Shown here: positions 1 through 7,776 of the stretch, piece after piece
Position numbering within the stretch: the first letter of the stretch is position 1
How the letters are laid out: each line of letters starts with the position of its first letter
The notes under the pieces: model-generated
Told to the model about the DNA's origin: nothing
Databases searched by the model: none
What the model saw: the letters and a program-made list of their open reading frames with translations, nothing else
From: Eubacteriales Family XIII. Incertae Sedis bacterium
Lineage (GTDB): Bacteria > Bacillota > Clostridia > Peptostreptococcales > Anaerovoracaceae
Assembly: GCA_031272365.1 (NCBI GenBank)
Contig: JAISTX010000019.1
Span: 1-62,985 of the forward strand
DNA: 62,985 nt
Direction of reading: 5' to 3'
Program-made: the position numbers and the translations under genes

Positions 1-208
1 TACCACCAGTACGGCTGTGCCATTTGCCTGTGTCACAGAACGAATCCGACGCTTCCAGACTCTTCGACCGAAAAATCGTTTGTTTTGCGGTTTGGCAAGG
101 CCGCAGGACGCAGCCGTACCCGGCGGTACGGCAAGGACGACAACGCAGCATGCGTCCAAATCCGGCGCTTTCAGGCGTGTTCGAGTGGGTCACATATGGT
201 ATAACATA
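1..208. other. Non-coding left edge with a hairpin
   Basis: I see no convincing gene here; the short open frames lack ribosome binding sites and family resemblance. Bases 113-120 and 125-132 form a perfect 8-bp inverted repeat (gccgtacc / ggtacggc) with a 4-base loop. No T-run follows, so it is not an obvious terminator. The right part holds a 20-base sequence that recurs near 55.4 kb and is listed separately. The region lies downstream of the URO-D gene. Confidence 0.4.
184..203 (+). repeat. 20-base sequence shared with position 55387
   Basis: The 20 bases agtgggtcacatatggtata are identical to 55387-55406, just upstream of the Cof-type phosphatase. In both places a TATAA/C-like hexamer is followed 7 bases later by ATG. 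Here no gene follows, because the ATG at 213 runs antisense into the end of the URO-D gene. Confidence 0.6.
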
Positions 209-1369
209 TCACATGGCCTTCTCGCGCCACTCGATCGCCGCGCTGAGCATCGCGGCGATGTTCTCGGGCGGGACGTCGCTCATCACCTCCTGCGAGGGGG
301 CGATGATGTAGCCGCCGCCCTTGCCGAGGATCTTGATCGTCTCCGCCGTCATCTCCCGCACCTGGTCCGGCGTCATCTGCCCCATCGCCTTCTCGTCGAC
401 GCCGCCCATGAAGACGAGATCCTTCCCGTACTCGCGCTTCACCTTCGCCAGGTCGTTGCACGGCTGCACCGGCTCCCAGCCCGTCAGCCCCGCGTCGATC
501 AGCTGCGGCAGGTAGTCGGCCATCTGCCCGCACGAGTGCATGAAGACCTCCATGCCCAGCCGGCGGTACTCCCCGAACAGCCGCTTGAAATGCGGCAGCA
601 GCTGCTCCTCGAACATCTTCTCGGAGAAGAACCCGCAGTGCTCCATCGCCAGGTCGTCGCCGTGGTGGGCGATCTTGTAGCCCAGGTCCGCCTTCACCTT
701 CGCGAGCCCCATGCGGTAGTCCGTGATCTTCTCCATCAGCGTGTAGGTGATCCTCGGGTTGCCCGCGATCTCCGTCATGAAGTTTTGGAAGCCCATCAGC
801 GCGTAGGCGCGCTCGTAGATCCCGAAATACCCCGAGGGGATCGCGCACAGATCCCCCGCGACCCCGTCCTTGTCCCGCTCGATCCACATCGTATTGTGCT
901 CCCGCAGCGGGTCGGGCGCCTCGTACGCCTCCACCGCTTGCTCCAGCGGCATCCCGAAGAGCTTCGTGAGGTGGTCCGGCAGGTAGTTGCCCGCGATCTT
1001 GTCCATCTCCTTGTCCCCGCGCAGCACGCCGTAGTTCGTGAAGAACCCGTCCTCCCCGCGCAGCACGCCCATGCCCCAGCTGTCGAAGACCGTCCGGGCC
1101 TCGCGGTCCATCCACATATAGCCCAGCTTCGTGCCGTCCTCGATGATCTCGTCGAAATTGCTGAAAAACAGCGGCCAGTCGTCCGTCACGAACGTCCACT
1201 GGATGTGGTTTTCGAGCACCTCGTTGAGATCGGCGTCCTCGGGCAGCCCCATCCCACGCAGGATCTCCTTGTCGCGCGTCCGGTCCGAGAGCGTGATCTG
1301 GCTCGGCAGGTAGTCCACCGGCTTCCGCAGGAATTGGTTCATCACGCGCTCCGCTTTTGTCATTGCCAT
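209..1369 (-). CDS. Uroporphyrinogen decarboxylase-family (URO-D/MtaA/CmuA-like) protein
   Basis: This 386-residue protein has the URO-D fold signature seen in uroporphyrinogen decarboxylases and in cobalamin-linked methyltransferases such as MtaA and CmuA. A His-Ser-Cys-Gly motif lies at about residues 278-281 and a Gly-Gly-Val-Asp motif near 322. The HSCG cysteine is typical of the zinc-binding methyltransferase branch rather than of haem synthesis. I chose the ATG at 1369 because GGAGG lies 8 bases before it; an in-frame ATG at 1384 overlaps that site. It is the last gene of the sorC1 group. No corrinoid protein or other haem gene is nearby, so a methyl-transfer or lyase role on the imported compound is only an inference. 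Confidence 0.85.
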   Translation of the reverse strand: MAMTKAERVMNQFLRKPVDYLPSQITLSDRTRDKEILRGMGLPEDADLNEVLENHIQWTFVTDDWPLFFSNFDEIIEDGTKLGYMWMDREARTVFDSWGMGVLRGEDGFFTNYGVLRGDKEMDKIAGNYLPDHLTKLFGMPLEQAVEAYEAPDPLREHNTMWIERDKDGVAGDLCAIPSGYFGIYERAYALMGFQNFMTEIAGNPRITYTLMEKITDYRMGLAKVKADLGYKIAHHGDDLAMEHCGFFSEKMFEEQLLPHFKRLFGEYRRLGMEVFMHSCGQMADYLPQLIDAGLTGWEPVQPCNDLAKVKREYGKDLVFMGGVDEKAMGQMTPDQVREMTAETIKILGKGGGYIIAPSQEVMSDVPPENIAAMLSAAIEWREKAM

Positions 1370-1399
1370 CGTCTCATCCTCCATTCTCTTTTGATGATA

Positions 1400-2173
1400 C
1401 TACCACAGGCTGTAGCCGCCGTCGACGACCACATCCGCCCCCGTCGTGTACGTCGACGCGTCCGACAGGAAATACAGCACCGTGCCCGCGAGCTCGTCCG
1501 GATCCTCCAGGCGCCCCATCGGGATCAGCCCCTTCCACTGGTCGATCAGCTCCTGCGAGAACGACGCCGCCAGCTCCGTCATCGTGTAGCCCGGCGAGAG
1601 CGCGTTCACGCGCACCCCGTACGGCGCCCACTCGGCCGCGAGGTTCTTGCTCATCGTCACGACGCCCGCCTTCGTCATCGCGTAGTGGCTCGTCTTCTGC
1701 GGCACGTTCACGATGTGCGCGCTCATCGACGCCATGTTCAGGATCGACCCCTTCCCCTTCGGGATCATCACCTTCGCCGCCTTCTGGCAGCACAGGTAGG
1801 TCCCGACCAGGTTGATTTGAATGATCTCCTGCAGCGCCTCGTACGGCATATCCTCCGCCGGCTCCATCGCGTTGCAGACGCCCGCGTTGTTGAAGCACGC
1901 GTCGATCGTGCCGAACTCCTTGAGGACGAAGCCGAACATCGCCTCGACCTCGTCCGGCTTGCTGATGTCCGCGCCGTACCACACCGTCCGCGCGCCCGTC
2001 TTCTGCGCCGCCTCGGCCGCGGCCGCCTCCGCCGAATCGTCGTGCTGCGCGATGAAGGCCACCTCCGCGCCCGCCTCGCAGAGCGCGATGGCGCAGGCCT
2101 TGCCGATGCCGCGCCCCGCGCCCGTCACGTACACCTTCTTCCCGTCCATCTTGAACCGGTCCAAAATACCCAT
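1400..2173 (-). CDS. SDR-family NAD(P)-dependent oxidoreductase
   Basis: A classical short-chain dehydrogenase of 257 residues, the usual family length. The nucleotide-binding motif TGAGRGIG is at residues 17-24, NNAG at 95-98, a catalytic Ser near 149-151 and YAMTK (the YxxxK pair) at 164-168. The C-terminal GADVVVDGG segment is typical of FabG-like and polyol or sugar dehydrogenases. The ATG at 2173 is preceded by AAGGAGG; a GTG 18 bases upstream overlaps the stop of the preceding gene and is less likely. It sits between a VOC protein and a URO-D protein in the sorC1 group. It probably oxidises or reduces a carbohydrate-derived alcohol or ketone; the substrate is unknown. Confidence 0.9.
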   Translation of the reverse strand: MGILDRFKMDGKKVYVTGAGRGIGKACAIALCEAGAEVAFIAQHDDSAEAAAAEAAQKTGARTVWYGADISKPDEVEAMFGFVLKEFGTIDACFNNAGVCNAMEPAEDMPYEALQEIIQINLVGTYLCCQKAAKVMIPKGKGSILNMASMSAHIVNVPQKTSHYAMTKAGVVTMSKNLAAEWAPYGVRVNALSPGYTMTELAASFSQELIDQWKGLIPMGRLEDPDELAGTVLYFLSDASTYTTGADVVVDGGYSLW

Positions 2174-2187
2174 CCTTCCATCCTCCT

Positions 2188-2571
2188 TCACAGCATCTGG
2201 TTCAGCTCGACGCGCTCGCCGCTGGGCCCTTCCAGCATGATGAATTTGATCCCCCTCTCCCAGAACGGGAGGAAATTGATGCCACCGCCCTCGACGATGG
2301 TGTACCCCTTCTCCTGCGCCTCCGCGAACACCGCCTCGATGTCCGTGACGTCGATCGTGATGTGGTCGACCACGCCCGTGCCCGGCGCCTCCTTCGTCTC
2401 GATCAGCTCCACGATGAGCCCCTTCTGCTCGAGGTAGACGACGCGCGTCTCCTCGTCCAGGTTCGTCCGGTGGGCGACTTTGAACCCGAGGTCCTCGTAG
2501 AACGCGGTCGACGCCTCGATGTCCTCCGCCTTGATCCCGACGTGCTGCAGCCCTGTGATGTACTGTTCCAT
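2188..2571 (-). CDS. VOC (glyoxalase/bleomycin resistance-fold) family protein
   Basis: A 127-residue protein with the paired beta-alpha-beta-beta-beta units of the vicinal oxygen chelate fold. It begins LQHVGIKAEDIEAS with a metal-ligand-type His near residue 10, carries VVDHITIDV in the middle (His near 70), and ends with a Glu-rich ERVELNQ strand (Glu near 122). These are the usual metal ligands of glyoxalase I and methylmalonyl-CoA epimerase relatives. The start at 2571 follows AAGGAGG at good spacing. The frame stays open far upstream but that part is antisense-like and shadowed by sorC1. The reaction, perhaps isomerisation or lyase chemistry on the catabolite, cannot be deduced. Confidence 0.85.
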   Translation of the reverse strand: MEQYITGLQHVGIKAEDIEASTAFYEDLGFKVAHRTNLDEETRVVYLEQKGLIVELIETKEAPGTGVVDHITIDVTDIEAVFAEAQEKGYTIVEGGGINFLPFWERGIKFIMLEGPSGERVELNQML

Positions 2572-2609
2572 TCTTCTCCTCCTTTTGCTCCTTCCCGGGC
2601 GGCAGAAGC

Positions 2610-3563
2610 CTACACGCCCAACTTCTTCAGCACCGCAATCGCCGCGATCTCGTCCGCGACGATCGAATTGATATACCCGCCGCGCGCCGCCGCAAGGATG
2701 GACAGCGCCTTCTCCTCGCCGCTGGCGACCGCGAGGACGAGCGGCAGCTTCTTCAGCGTCTCCGGCTCGATCGAGATGATGCGGTCGTTGAGCGGGATGT
2801 CCGCCAGCTCCCCGTTCTCGCGCAGCCGGTAGCCGCAGACGTCCGCCGCGCAGCCGCTCTCCGTCAGCTCCCGCGACTCCTCCAAACTGATGTAGTCCGC
2901 CAGATAGGTGATGCTCTGCGCCGGATCCGAGGACCCCAGGCCCACGACCGCCACGTCCAGCGCCTCGAGCATCGAGAAATGGTTCCTTATCTCCGGCTCC
3001 TCCAGCAGCAGCTGCTTCATGAGCTTCCCGTTGACGACGAACGGCGCGTTGAGCACGTGCGGCTTGCCGGAGAGCGCCTCCGCGAGCTGCTTCGTCGTCT
3101 CGTGCCCGTCGAGGAACAGCTGGTGCGCCGACACGCCCGCGCACAGCTGGTAGACGCCCACGCCGCTCCATTTGCGGCGCGGGATGTACTCGATGATGCC
3201 GCTCGTCGTCGTGCCCCACGTGATGCCGACCCGCGCGCCGTCCCTCACCACCTGGGAGAACTGCTCGGCCGCCGCGCGGCAGACGCTGCGCTTCGTCTTT
3301 TCCGGCGTCAGCTCCGTCGGCACGATCACGGCCTTGAGGAGGCCGAGCTCCTCGCACAGCTTCTTTTCGAGATTTTGATAATGGGATTCCGGCGTGACGA
3401 TGTTGATCTGGACGATCTTCTTGTTGCGCGCGTCCTGCAGCATGCGGGACACTTTCGGCCGCGACAGCCCCGTCAGCTCCGCGATGCTGCTCTGCTTCAT
3501 ATTGCCATAGTAGTAGAGCTTTGCGACGGCGATGAGGGCATCCTTGTATTGCGATGGTGGCAT
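2610..3563 (-). CDS. SorC/DeoR-type sugar-binding transcriptional regulator
   Basis: A 317-residue regulator of the SorC family (the family of Bacillus DeoR and CggR). Residues about 12-45 form an N-terminal helix-turn-helix including SIAELTGLSRPKVSRML. The rest is the effector-binding domain, with GITWGTTTSG near residue 115 and VVGLGSS near 210; this domain normally binds a phosphorylated sugar. The start follows GGAGG. It heads the VOC/SDR/URO-D group and diverges from the ABC-importer operon across a 295-base AT-rich region with DeoR-like inverted repeats. It likely controls both directions. It is a paralogue of the regulator at 19382. Confidence 0.93.
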   Translation of the reverse strand: MPPSQYKDALIAVAKLYYYGNMKQSSIAELTGLSRPKVSRMLQDARNKKIVQINIVTPESHYQNLEKKLCEELGLLKAVIVPTELTPEKTKRSVCRAAAEQFSQVVRDGARVGITWGTTTSGIIEYIPRRKWSGVGVYQLCAGVSAHQLFLDGHETTKQLAEALSGKPHVLNAPFVVNGKLMKQLLLEEPEIRNHFSMLEALDVAVVGLGSSDPAQSITYLADYISLEESRELTESGCAADVCGYRLRENGELADIPLNDRIISIEPETLKKLPLVLAVASGEEKALSILAAARGGYINSIVADEIAAIAVLKKLGV

Positions 3564-3604
3564 GGGCCGACCTCCATTTCCCGGACGAGAATCTGTTCAA
3601 ATCT

Positions 3605-3633
3605 ATTCTTGACGATTCTTGCAACAATGTCAA
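3605..3633 (-). promoter_or_regulatory. Sigma-A-type promoter of the sorC1 group
   Basis: On the minus strand a perfect TTGACA (3628-3633) is followed after 17 bases by AAGAAT (3605-3610). This sits about 40 bases upstream of the sorC1 start. The match is good at -35 and moderate at -10. Confidence 0.55.
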
Positions 3634-3681
3634 TACGAGCGGCAACGTGTTCAAAATTTTTTTATTATTTATAAATAATCA

Positions 3682-3693
3682 TTGAATTTTCAA
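3682..3693. promoter_or_regulatory. Inverted repeat TTGAA-tt-TTCAA, probable regulator site
   Basis: A perfect 5-bp inverted repeat (TTGAA, two bases, TTCAA) lies upstream of the sorC1 promoter. Its half sites match those of the operator-like sequences at 3755 and 19313. Binding by a SorC-family protein is inferred. Confidence 0.45.
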
Positions 3694-3754
3694 CGACCGC
3701 GCCGCGTCAACCGTCAAAATTCCACCCAAAATTCTCCCCGATTTTCGAAAAATA

Positions 3755-3770
3755 ATTGAACAAAATTTCA
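3755..3770. promoter_or_regulatory. DeoR-like operator
   Basis: The sequence ATTGAACAAAATTTCA is, from memory, nearly the same as the operator bound by Bacillus subtilis DeoR, also a SorC-family protein (consensus about ATTGAACAAAATTTCAAT). It lies about 90 bases before the URO-D2 start. It is a strong candidate binding site for the adjacent SorC1. Confidence 0.6.
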
Positions 3771-3858
3771 TTTATTTTCCCAAATCCCTTGCAACTATGA
3801 CTTTGGCGGGATTAAAGTTGAGCCAGTTGGAAGTTTGCGGGGATCGTAAGGAGAGCAC

Positions 3859-4983
3859 ATGAACAGCAGAGAAAGGGTCAGGGCCGTCATTTCCCGTAGG
3901 GTGCCGGACGTCATCCCAACCGATATGTGGGGCAGCGCTTCGCGCATCCACAACGACCTCTATTTCGACCTCCTCTCGAAACTCGGCATCGAAGACGAGG
4001 GCGAGCTCATCCGCCCGTCCGCGCTGACCAGCTACGAAAACTACACGCTGTCCGACATGCTCGGCTGCGACTTCCGCCACATCAACATCCGCAAGCCGGA
4101 CGGCTTCCAGGGCCGCACGGACGCCGACGGCATCGTCTACGACGAATGGGGCGTCGGCCGGGACGTGTCCGCCGGCTACCCCACCATCGCGCGCTTCCCG
4201 CTCGCGGACGCGCTCACGGAGGGCGACATCCGGGCGTACCGCTGGCCCACCATGCGCGACGAGGGCCGGATCCGCGGGCTTCGTGAGAAGGCGCAGGCCT
4301 GGCACGAGGGCACGGACAAGGCGATCACCGCCACCGCCGCAAACTCGGGCATGTTCTTCGAGCTCGGGCAGTTTCTGCGCGGGCCCGAGCAGTTCTTCAT
4401 GGACCTGGCGCTGAACGAGAAGCTCGTGCGCGCCCTGTTCGACAAGCTGACGGATCTCTTCATCGAACTGAACCTGTACTATCTGGAGCCGGTCGCGCCC
4501 TACCTTGAGTGGGTCGAGTTCACGAGCGACCTCGGCACGCAGAACGGCCCGTTCTTTTCGAAGGGGATGTTCGACGCCTTCTTCAAGGAGTCGTTCCGGC
4601 GCATCTTCTCCGAGATCAAGCGCAGGCACCCGCACCTGAAGATCATGCTGCACAGCTGCGGCGGGGTGTACGACTTCATACCGGGCTTCATCGAGGTCGG
4701 CGTGGACATCCTCAACCCGATCCAGCCGCGCGCGCACGGCATGGACCCCGCGCGCATCAAAAGCGAATTCGGCGACGCGCTCGTGTTCCACGGCGCGATC
4801 GACATCCAGGGCGCGATGCGCGGGAGCATCGAGGAGGTGCGCGAGGAAGTGCGCCTGCGGTTCTCGCAGATGGGCGGCGGGGGCGGATACGTCATCTCCC
4901 CGAACAACCACCTGCTGACGGACGTGCCGGCGGAGAACGTGATCGAGATGTACCGCTACGCAAAGGAGATCGGACGATACTGA
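3859..4983 (+). CDS. Uroporphyrinogen decarboxylase-family (URO-D/MtaA-like) protein 2
   Basis: A second URO-D-fold protein of 374 residues, distinct from the one at 209. It has LHSCGG at residues 264-269, the cysteine motif of the zinc-dependent methyltransferase branch, then DILNPIQP and a C-terminal NNHLLTDVPAEN segment typical of the family. The ATG follows TAAGGAG. It is the first gene of the operon encoding the ribose-type importer and kinase, 65 bases ahead of the receptor gene. The position suggests that it acts on the imported substrate. No corrinoid carrier protein is encoded nearby, so the acceptor of any methyl group is not visible. Confidence 0.85.
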   Translation: MNSRERVRAVISRRVPDVIPTDMWGSASRIHNDLYFDLLSKLGIEDEGELIRPSALTSYENYTLSDMLGCDFRHINIRKPDGFQGRTDADGIVYDEWGVGRDVSAGYPTIARFPLADALTEGDIRAYRWPTMRDEGRIRGLREKAQAWHEGTDKAITATAANSGMFFELGQFLRGPEQFFMDLALNEKLVRALFDKLTDLFIELNLYYLEPVAPYLEWVEFTSDLGTQNGPFFSKGMFDAFFKESFRRIFSEIKRRHPHLKIMLHSCGGVYDFIPGFIEVGVDILNPIQPRAHGMDPARIKSEFGDALVFHGAIDIQGAMRGSIEEVREEVRLRFSQMGGGGGYVISPNNHLLTDVPAENVIEMYRYAKEIGRY

Positions 4984-5048
4984 AAAGTATTCACGATAAA
5001 GGGACGTTGTCACCAATGGAATTGTTTTGAATGTGAGGAGGATTTGAA

Positions 5049-6197
5049 ATGAAACGGAAAACACTTGCTTTGCTGCTCTGCGTCTGCGTGGCGCTGATGT
5101 TCACGCTCGGCGCCTGCGGCGGCGGCGGCAGCTCGGCGGGCGGCAGCAGCGCGCCGGCGGAGGAACCCGTGGCGGAAGAGCCCGACGTGGAAGCGGACGT
5201 GACGGCCGCGGACGGCCAGGGCGTGCCCTCGCAGCCGCCTTCGGGCGACACGAGCGCGGTCGAAGGCACGACGGTCGGCGTCATCCCGATCACGCTCTCC
5301 AACGGCTTCCACCAAGCGGAGAAGATCTGGCGCGAGAAATACGCCGAGGAGTACGGCATCACGCTCAAATACCTCGACGGCGAGTTTGACCAGCAGACGA
5401 TCGTCAACAACCTCGACCAGCTGATCGCCGAGGGCGTGGACGCCATCATCCTGCACAGCTACGAGGTCGACAGCGTCGTGCCGGGCATCGACGAGGCGCG
5501 CGCGCAGGGCATCCCGATCATCGAGTACTACCTCGAGACGCCCAACGAGATCCCGTTCGTCGCGATCAACGAGGCGACGGCGGCGCTCAAGATGGGCGAG
5601 GCGGCCGCGACGGCTTGGATCGAGGCGCACCCGGACGAGCCGATCGTCTACTCGGTCGTCGACTACATCGACAGCCCGGTCGTGCAGACGATGCGCACCC
5701 AGCCCTTCATCCAGGGCATCAAGAACGTCGCGCCCGACGCCAAGGAAGGCGCCATCGTCGACGGCGGCGGCACGCGCGACACCGGCTACAAGGTGGCGCA
5801 GGACATCATCCAGTCGCACCCGGAGACCAACATCTTCTACGGCGCCTCGTCCGACTACTCGCTGGCCATCTACCCGGCGCTGCAGGAGGCGGGCCGCGGC
5901 AAGGCCACGGACGGCGTCCCGGAGACGGAGATCGTGGTCGGCACGGACGCGACGGGCGAGGAGATGAAGCTCGTCTACGACCCCTCGTCCTCGTTCAAGG
6001 TCACGATGGGCCTGACCCCGAAGGACAACGGCAAGGCGATCATGGACACGATGGTGCGCGTCATGATCGGCGAGCTCGACGCGGACACGAAGATCCAGAT
6101 CGACACCTTCGACCAGGAGTTTGACTACTGGTCCACGACCGTGGAGGACGCCCGCACCTGGTACACCGACCAGTACGGCATGGAGCCCGAGTTCTAA
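5049..6197 (+). CDS. Ribose-type ABC transporter substrate-binding lipoprotein
   Basis: A 382-residue periplasmic-binding-protein-like receptor of the RbsB class. It starts with a lipoprotein signal peptide (charged MKRK, hydrophobic core, lipobox LGAC with the acylated Cys at residue 23), then a low-complexity Gly/Ser/Glu linker to about residue 70. The two-lobed sugar-binding domain begins GVIPITLSNGFH. It captures the solute outside the membrane for the RbsA/RbsC importer encoded just downstream. The start follows GAGGAGG. A GC-rich hairpin after the stop probably keeps this gene expressed above the rest of the operon. The ligand is not evident; family members bind pentoses, hexoses, polyols or autoinducer-2. 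Confidence 0.93.
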   Translation: MKRKTLALLLCVCVALMFTLGACGGGGSSAGGSSAPAEEPVAEEPDVEADVTAADGQGVPSQPPSGDTSAVEGTTVGVIPITLSNGFHQAEKIWREKYAEEYGITLKYLDGEFDQQTIVNNLDQLIAEGVDAIILHSYEVDSVVPGIDEARAQGIPIIEYYLETPNEIPFVAINEATAALKMGEAAATAWIEAHPDEPIVYSVVDYIDSPVVQTMRTQPFIQGIKNVAPDAKEGAIVDGGGTRDTGYKVAQDIIQSHPETNIFYGASSDYSLAIYPALQEAGRGKATDGVPETEIVVGTDATGEEMKLVYDPSSSFKVTMGLTPKDNGKAIMDTMVRVMIGELDADTKIQIDTFDQEFDYWSTTVEDARTWYTDQYGMEPEF

Positions 6198-6218
6198 AAC
6201 CGATCGCAAAAAACGCCT

Positions 6219-6237
6219 GCGGCGCCACCGGCGCCGC
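6219..6237 (+). promoter_or_regulatory. Intercistronic hairpin after the receptor gene
   Basis: An 8-bp perfect inverted repeat gcggcgcc/ggcgccgc with a 3-base loop lies in the 88-base gap between receptor and ATPase genes. It has no T-run. Such hairpins often stabilise the upstream receptor mRNA or partly attenuate read-through. Confidence 0.5.
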
Positions 6238-6285
6238 GGGCGCGCAAACAGTGGTACAATCAACGCAGCAAACGGAGGATATCCT

Positions 6286-7776
6286 ATGGATGCTGTCTTG
6301 CAGATTCAGAATATAACGAAGACCTACCCGGGCGTCGTCGCCCTGGACGATGTCAGCTTCGACATCGAGCGCGGCAGCGTCCATTGCCTGCTCGGGGAAA
6401 ACGGCGCCGGCAAGTCCACGCTGATCAAGATCCTGACCGGGGCGCAGATCCGCACGAGCGGCGCCATCCTCATGAACGGGGCCCCCATAGAGGCGAAGAA
6501 CACGAAGGAGGCGCGGGAGATCGGCATCAGCACCCTCTTCCAGGAGCTCAACGTCGTCGACCAGCTGACGGTCGAGGAGAACCTGTCGCTCGGCATGGAG
6601 CCGACGCGTTTCGGGTTCTTCCGGAAAAACCCCGACATCGGGCGGATGCTCCAAACGCTGGCGCGCCTGGAGCCTAGCATCGACGCCAAGCAGCTCGTCA
6701 GCAAGCTCAGCGTCGCCAAGAAGCAGATCGTCGAGATCGTCAAGGCGGTCGAGACGAAAGCGGAAGTCATTATTATGGACGAGCCGACGGCGGCCATCTC
6801 CGAGGGCGAGGTGAAGCGGCTGTTCGAAATCATCGCGGGGCTCAAGGAGCATGGCGTCACCGTCATCTACATCTCGCACCGGCTCGACGAGATCTTCGAG
6901 ATCGGGGACTATGTCACCGTGCTGCGCGACGGGCGCCACGAGGGCACGAAGAAGATCGCGGAGATCGAGGGCCGCGAGGAGCTGATCCGCATGATCCTCG
7001 GCAAGACGGTCGTCGAGACGTACCGGCCCAGGGAGGTCCAAAAAACGGAGAAATACATCGAAGCGCAGCACATCACAAACGGCAAGCTGAAAGACGTTTC
7101 GTTTGACGTATACAAGGGGGAGATCGTGGGCTTCTACGGCCTCATCGGCTCGGGCAAGACCGAGCTGTCCAACGTCCTCTACGGCATCGACGCCTACGAG
7201 GGGGCGCTGCGGATCAAGGGGCGGGAGGCCCGCTTCAAATCAGTGGCGGAGGCGGTCGCGCAGGGCATCACGCTCGCGCCCGAGGAGCGCCGGTCGCAGG
7301 GGCTGTTCACGATGCTCTCGATCCGCAAAAACATCATCTCGATGAACATGAAGAAGATCTCAAGGAGCGGCATCATCAACGCCGCCCTGATCCGCAGCGT
7401 GTCCGGCGAGTTCGTGGAGAAGCTGAACGTCGTCACGGACACGGACGAGAAGGAAGTCGGCTTCCTGTCGGGCGGCAACCAGCAGAAGGTCGTCTTCGCG
7501 AAATGCCTCAATTCCGAGGCGGACATCTTCCTGCTCGACGAGCCGACGCGCGGCGTGGACGTCGGCGCCAAGGAGGAGATCCACGGCATCATCCGCCAGC
7601 TCGCGGACGAGGGCCGGACCTGCATCGTCTTCTCCTCGGAGCTGCCGGAGGTGCTGGCCTGCTGCGACCGCATCTTCCTCCTGCACGAGGGCGCGCTGAA
7701 GGCGGTGATGGACAACGCGCCGGACATCGACAGCGACGAGATCATCCATATCGTAGCCGGGGGAGGTGAAGCCTGA
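6286..7776 (+). CDS. Ribose-type ABC transporter ATPase (RbsA-like, two ATPase domains)
   Basis: A 496-residue protein with two tandem ABC ATPase domains, as in RbsA, MglA and XylG. Domain 1 has Walker A GENGAGKST near residue 40, a degenerate signature LSVAKKQ and Walker B VIIMDEPT. Domain 2 has a divergent Walker A (GLIGSGKTE), a good signature LSGGNQQ and Walker B IFLLDEPTRGVD. This asymmetry is usual in the family. It powers import through the two permeases encoded next. ATG 6286 follows GGAGGA; the open frame extends further upstream but lies in the hairpin gap. Its stop overlaps the next start (TGATG), indicating translational coupling. Confidence 0.96.
   Translation: MDAVLQIQNITKTYPGVVALDDVSFDIERGSVHCLLGENGAGKSTLIKILTGAQIRTSGAILMNGAPIEAKNTKEAREIGISTLFQELNVVDQLTVEENLSLGMEPTRFGFFRKNPDIGRMLQTLARLEPSIDAKQLVSKLSVAKKQIVEIVKAVETKAEVIIMDEPTAAISEGEVKRLFEIIAGLKEHGVTVIYISHRLDEIFEIGDYVTVLRDGRHEGTKKIAEIEGREELIRMILGKTVVETYRPREVQKTEKYIEAQHITNGKLKDVSFDVYKGEIVGFYGLIGSGKTELSNVLYGIDAYEGALRIKGREARFKSVAEAVAQGITLAPEERRSQGLFTMLSIRKNIISMNMKKISRSGIINAALIRSVSGEFVEKLNVVTDTDEKEVGFLSGGNQQKVVFAKCLNSEADIFLLDEPTRGVDVGAKEEIHGIIRQLADEGRTCIVFSSELPEVLACCDRIFLLHEGALKAVMDNAPDIDSDEIIHIVAGGGEA

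Larger units (their letters stand above)
3564..3858. promoter_or_regulatory. Divergent control region between sorC1 and the URO-D/ABC operon
   Basis: This AT-rich 295-base gap carries promoters for both directions and no gene. Three TTGAAC/GTTCAA half sites (near 3595, 3650 and 3756) and two inverted repeats lie in it. For the rightward operon a weak candidate promoter is TTGCAA at 3789-3794 with TTAAAG at 3812-3817. Its -10 match is poor. Confidence 0.6.

Noticed and set aside
213..311. 33-codon frame following the TATAAC-N7-ATG at the left edge
   Set aside because: It lies antisense to the end of the URO-D gene, and the protein has no resemblance to a gene product. The promoter-like context alone is not enough.
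17..2437. 806-residue open frame on the plus strand
   Set aside because: It is antisense to the URO-D, SDR and VOC genes, rich in Arg/His/Leu with no family resemblance. Such long shadow frames are expected in GC-rich DNA.
2188..3654. 488-residue extension of the VOC gene into sorC1
   Set aside because: Only the last 127 residues match the VOC fold, and a strong ribosome binding site precedes ATG 2571. The upstream part is sorC1 in another frame.
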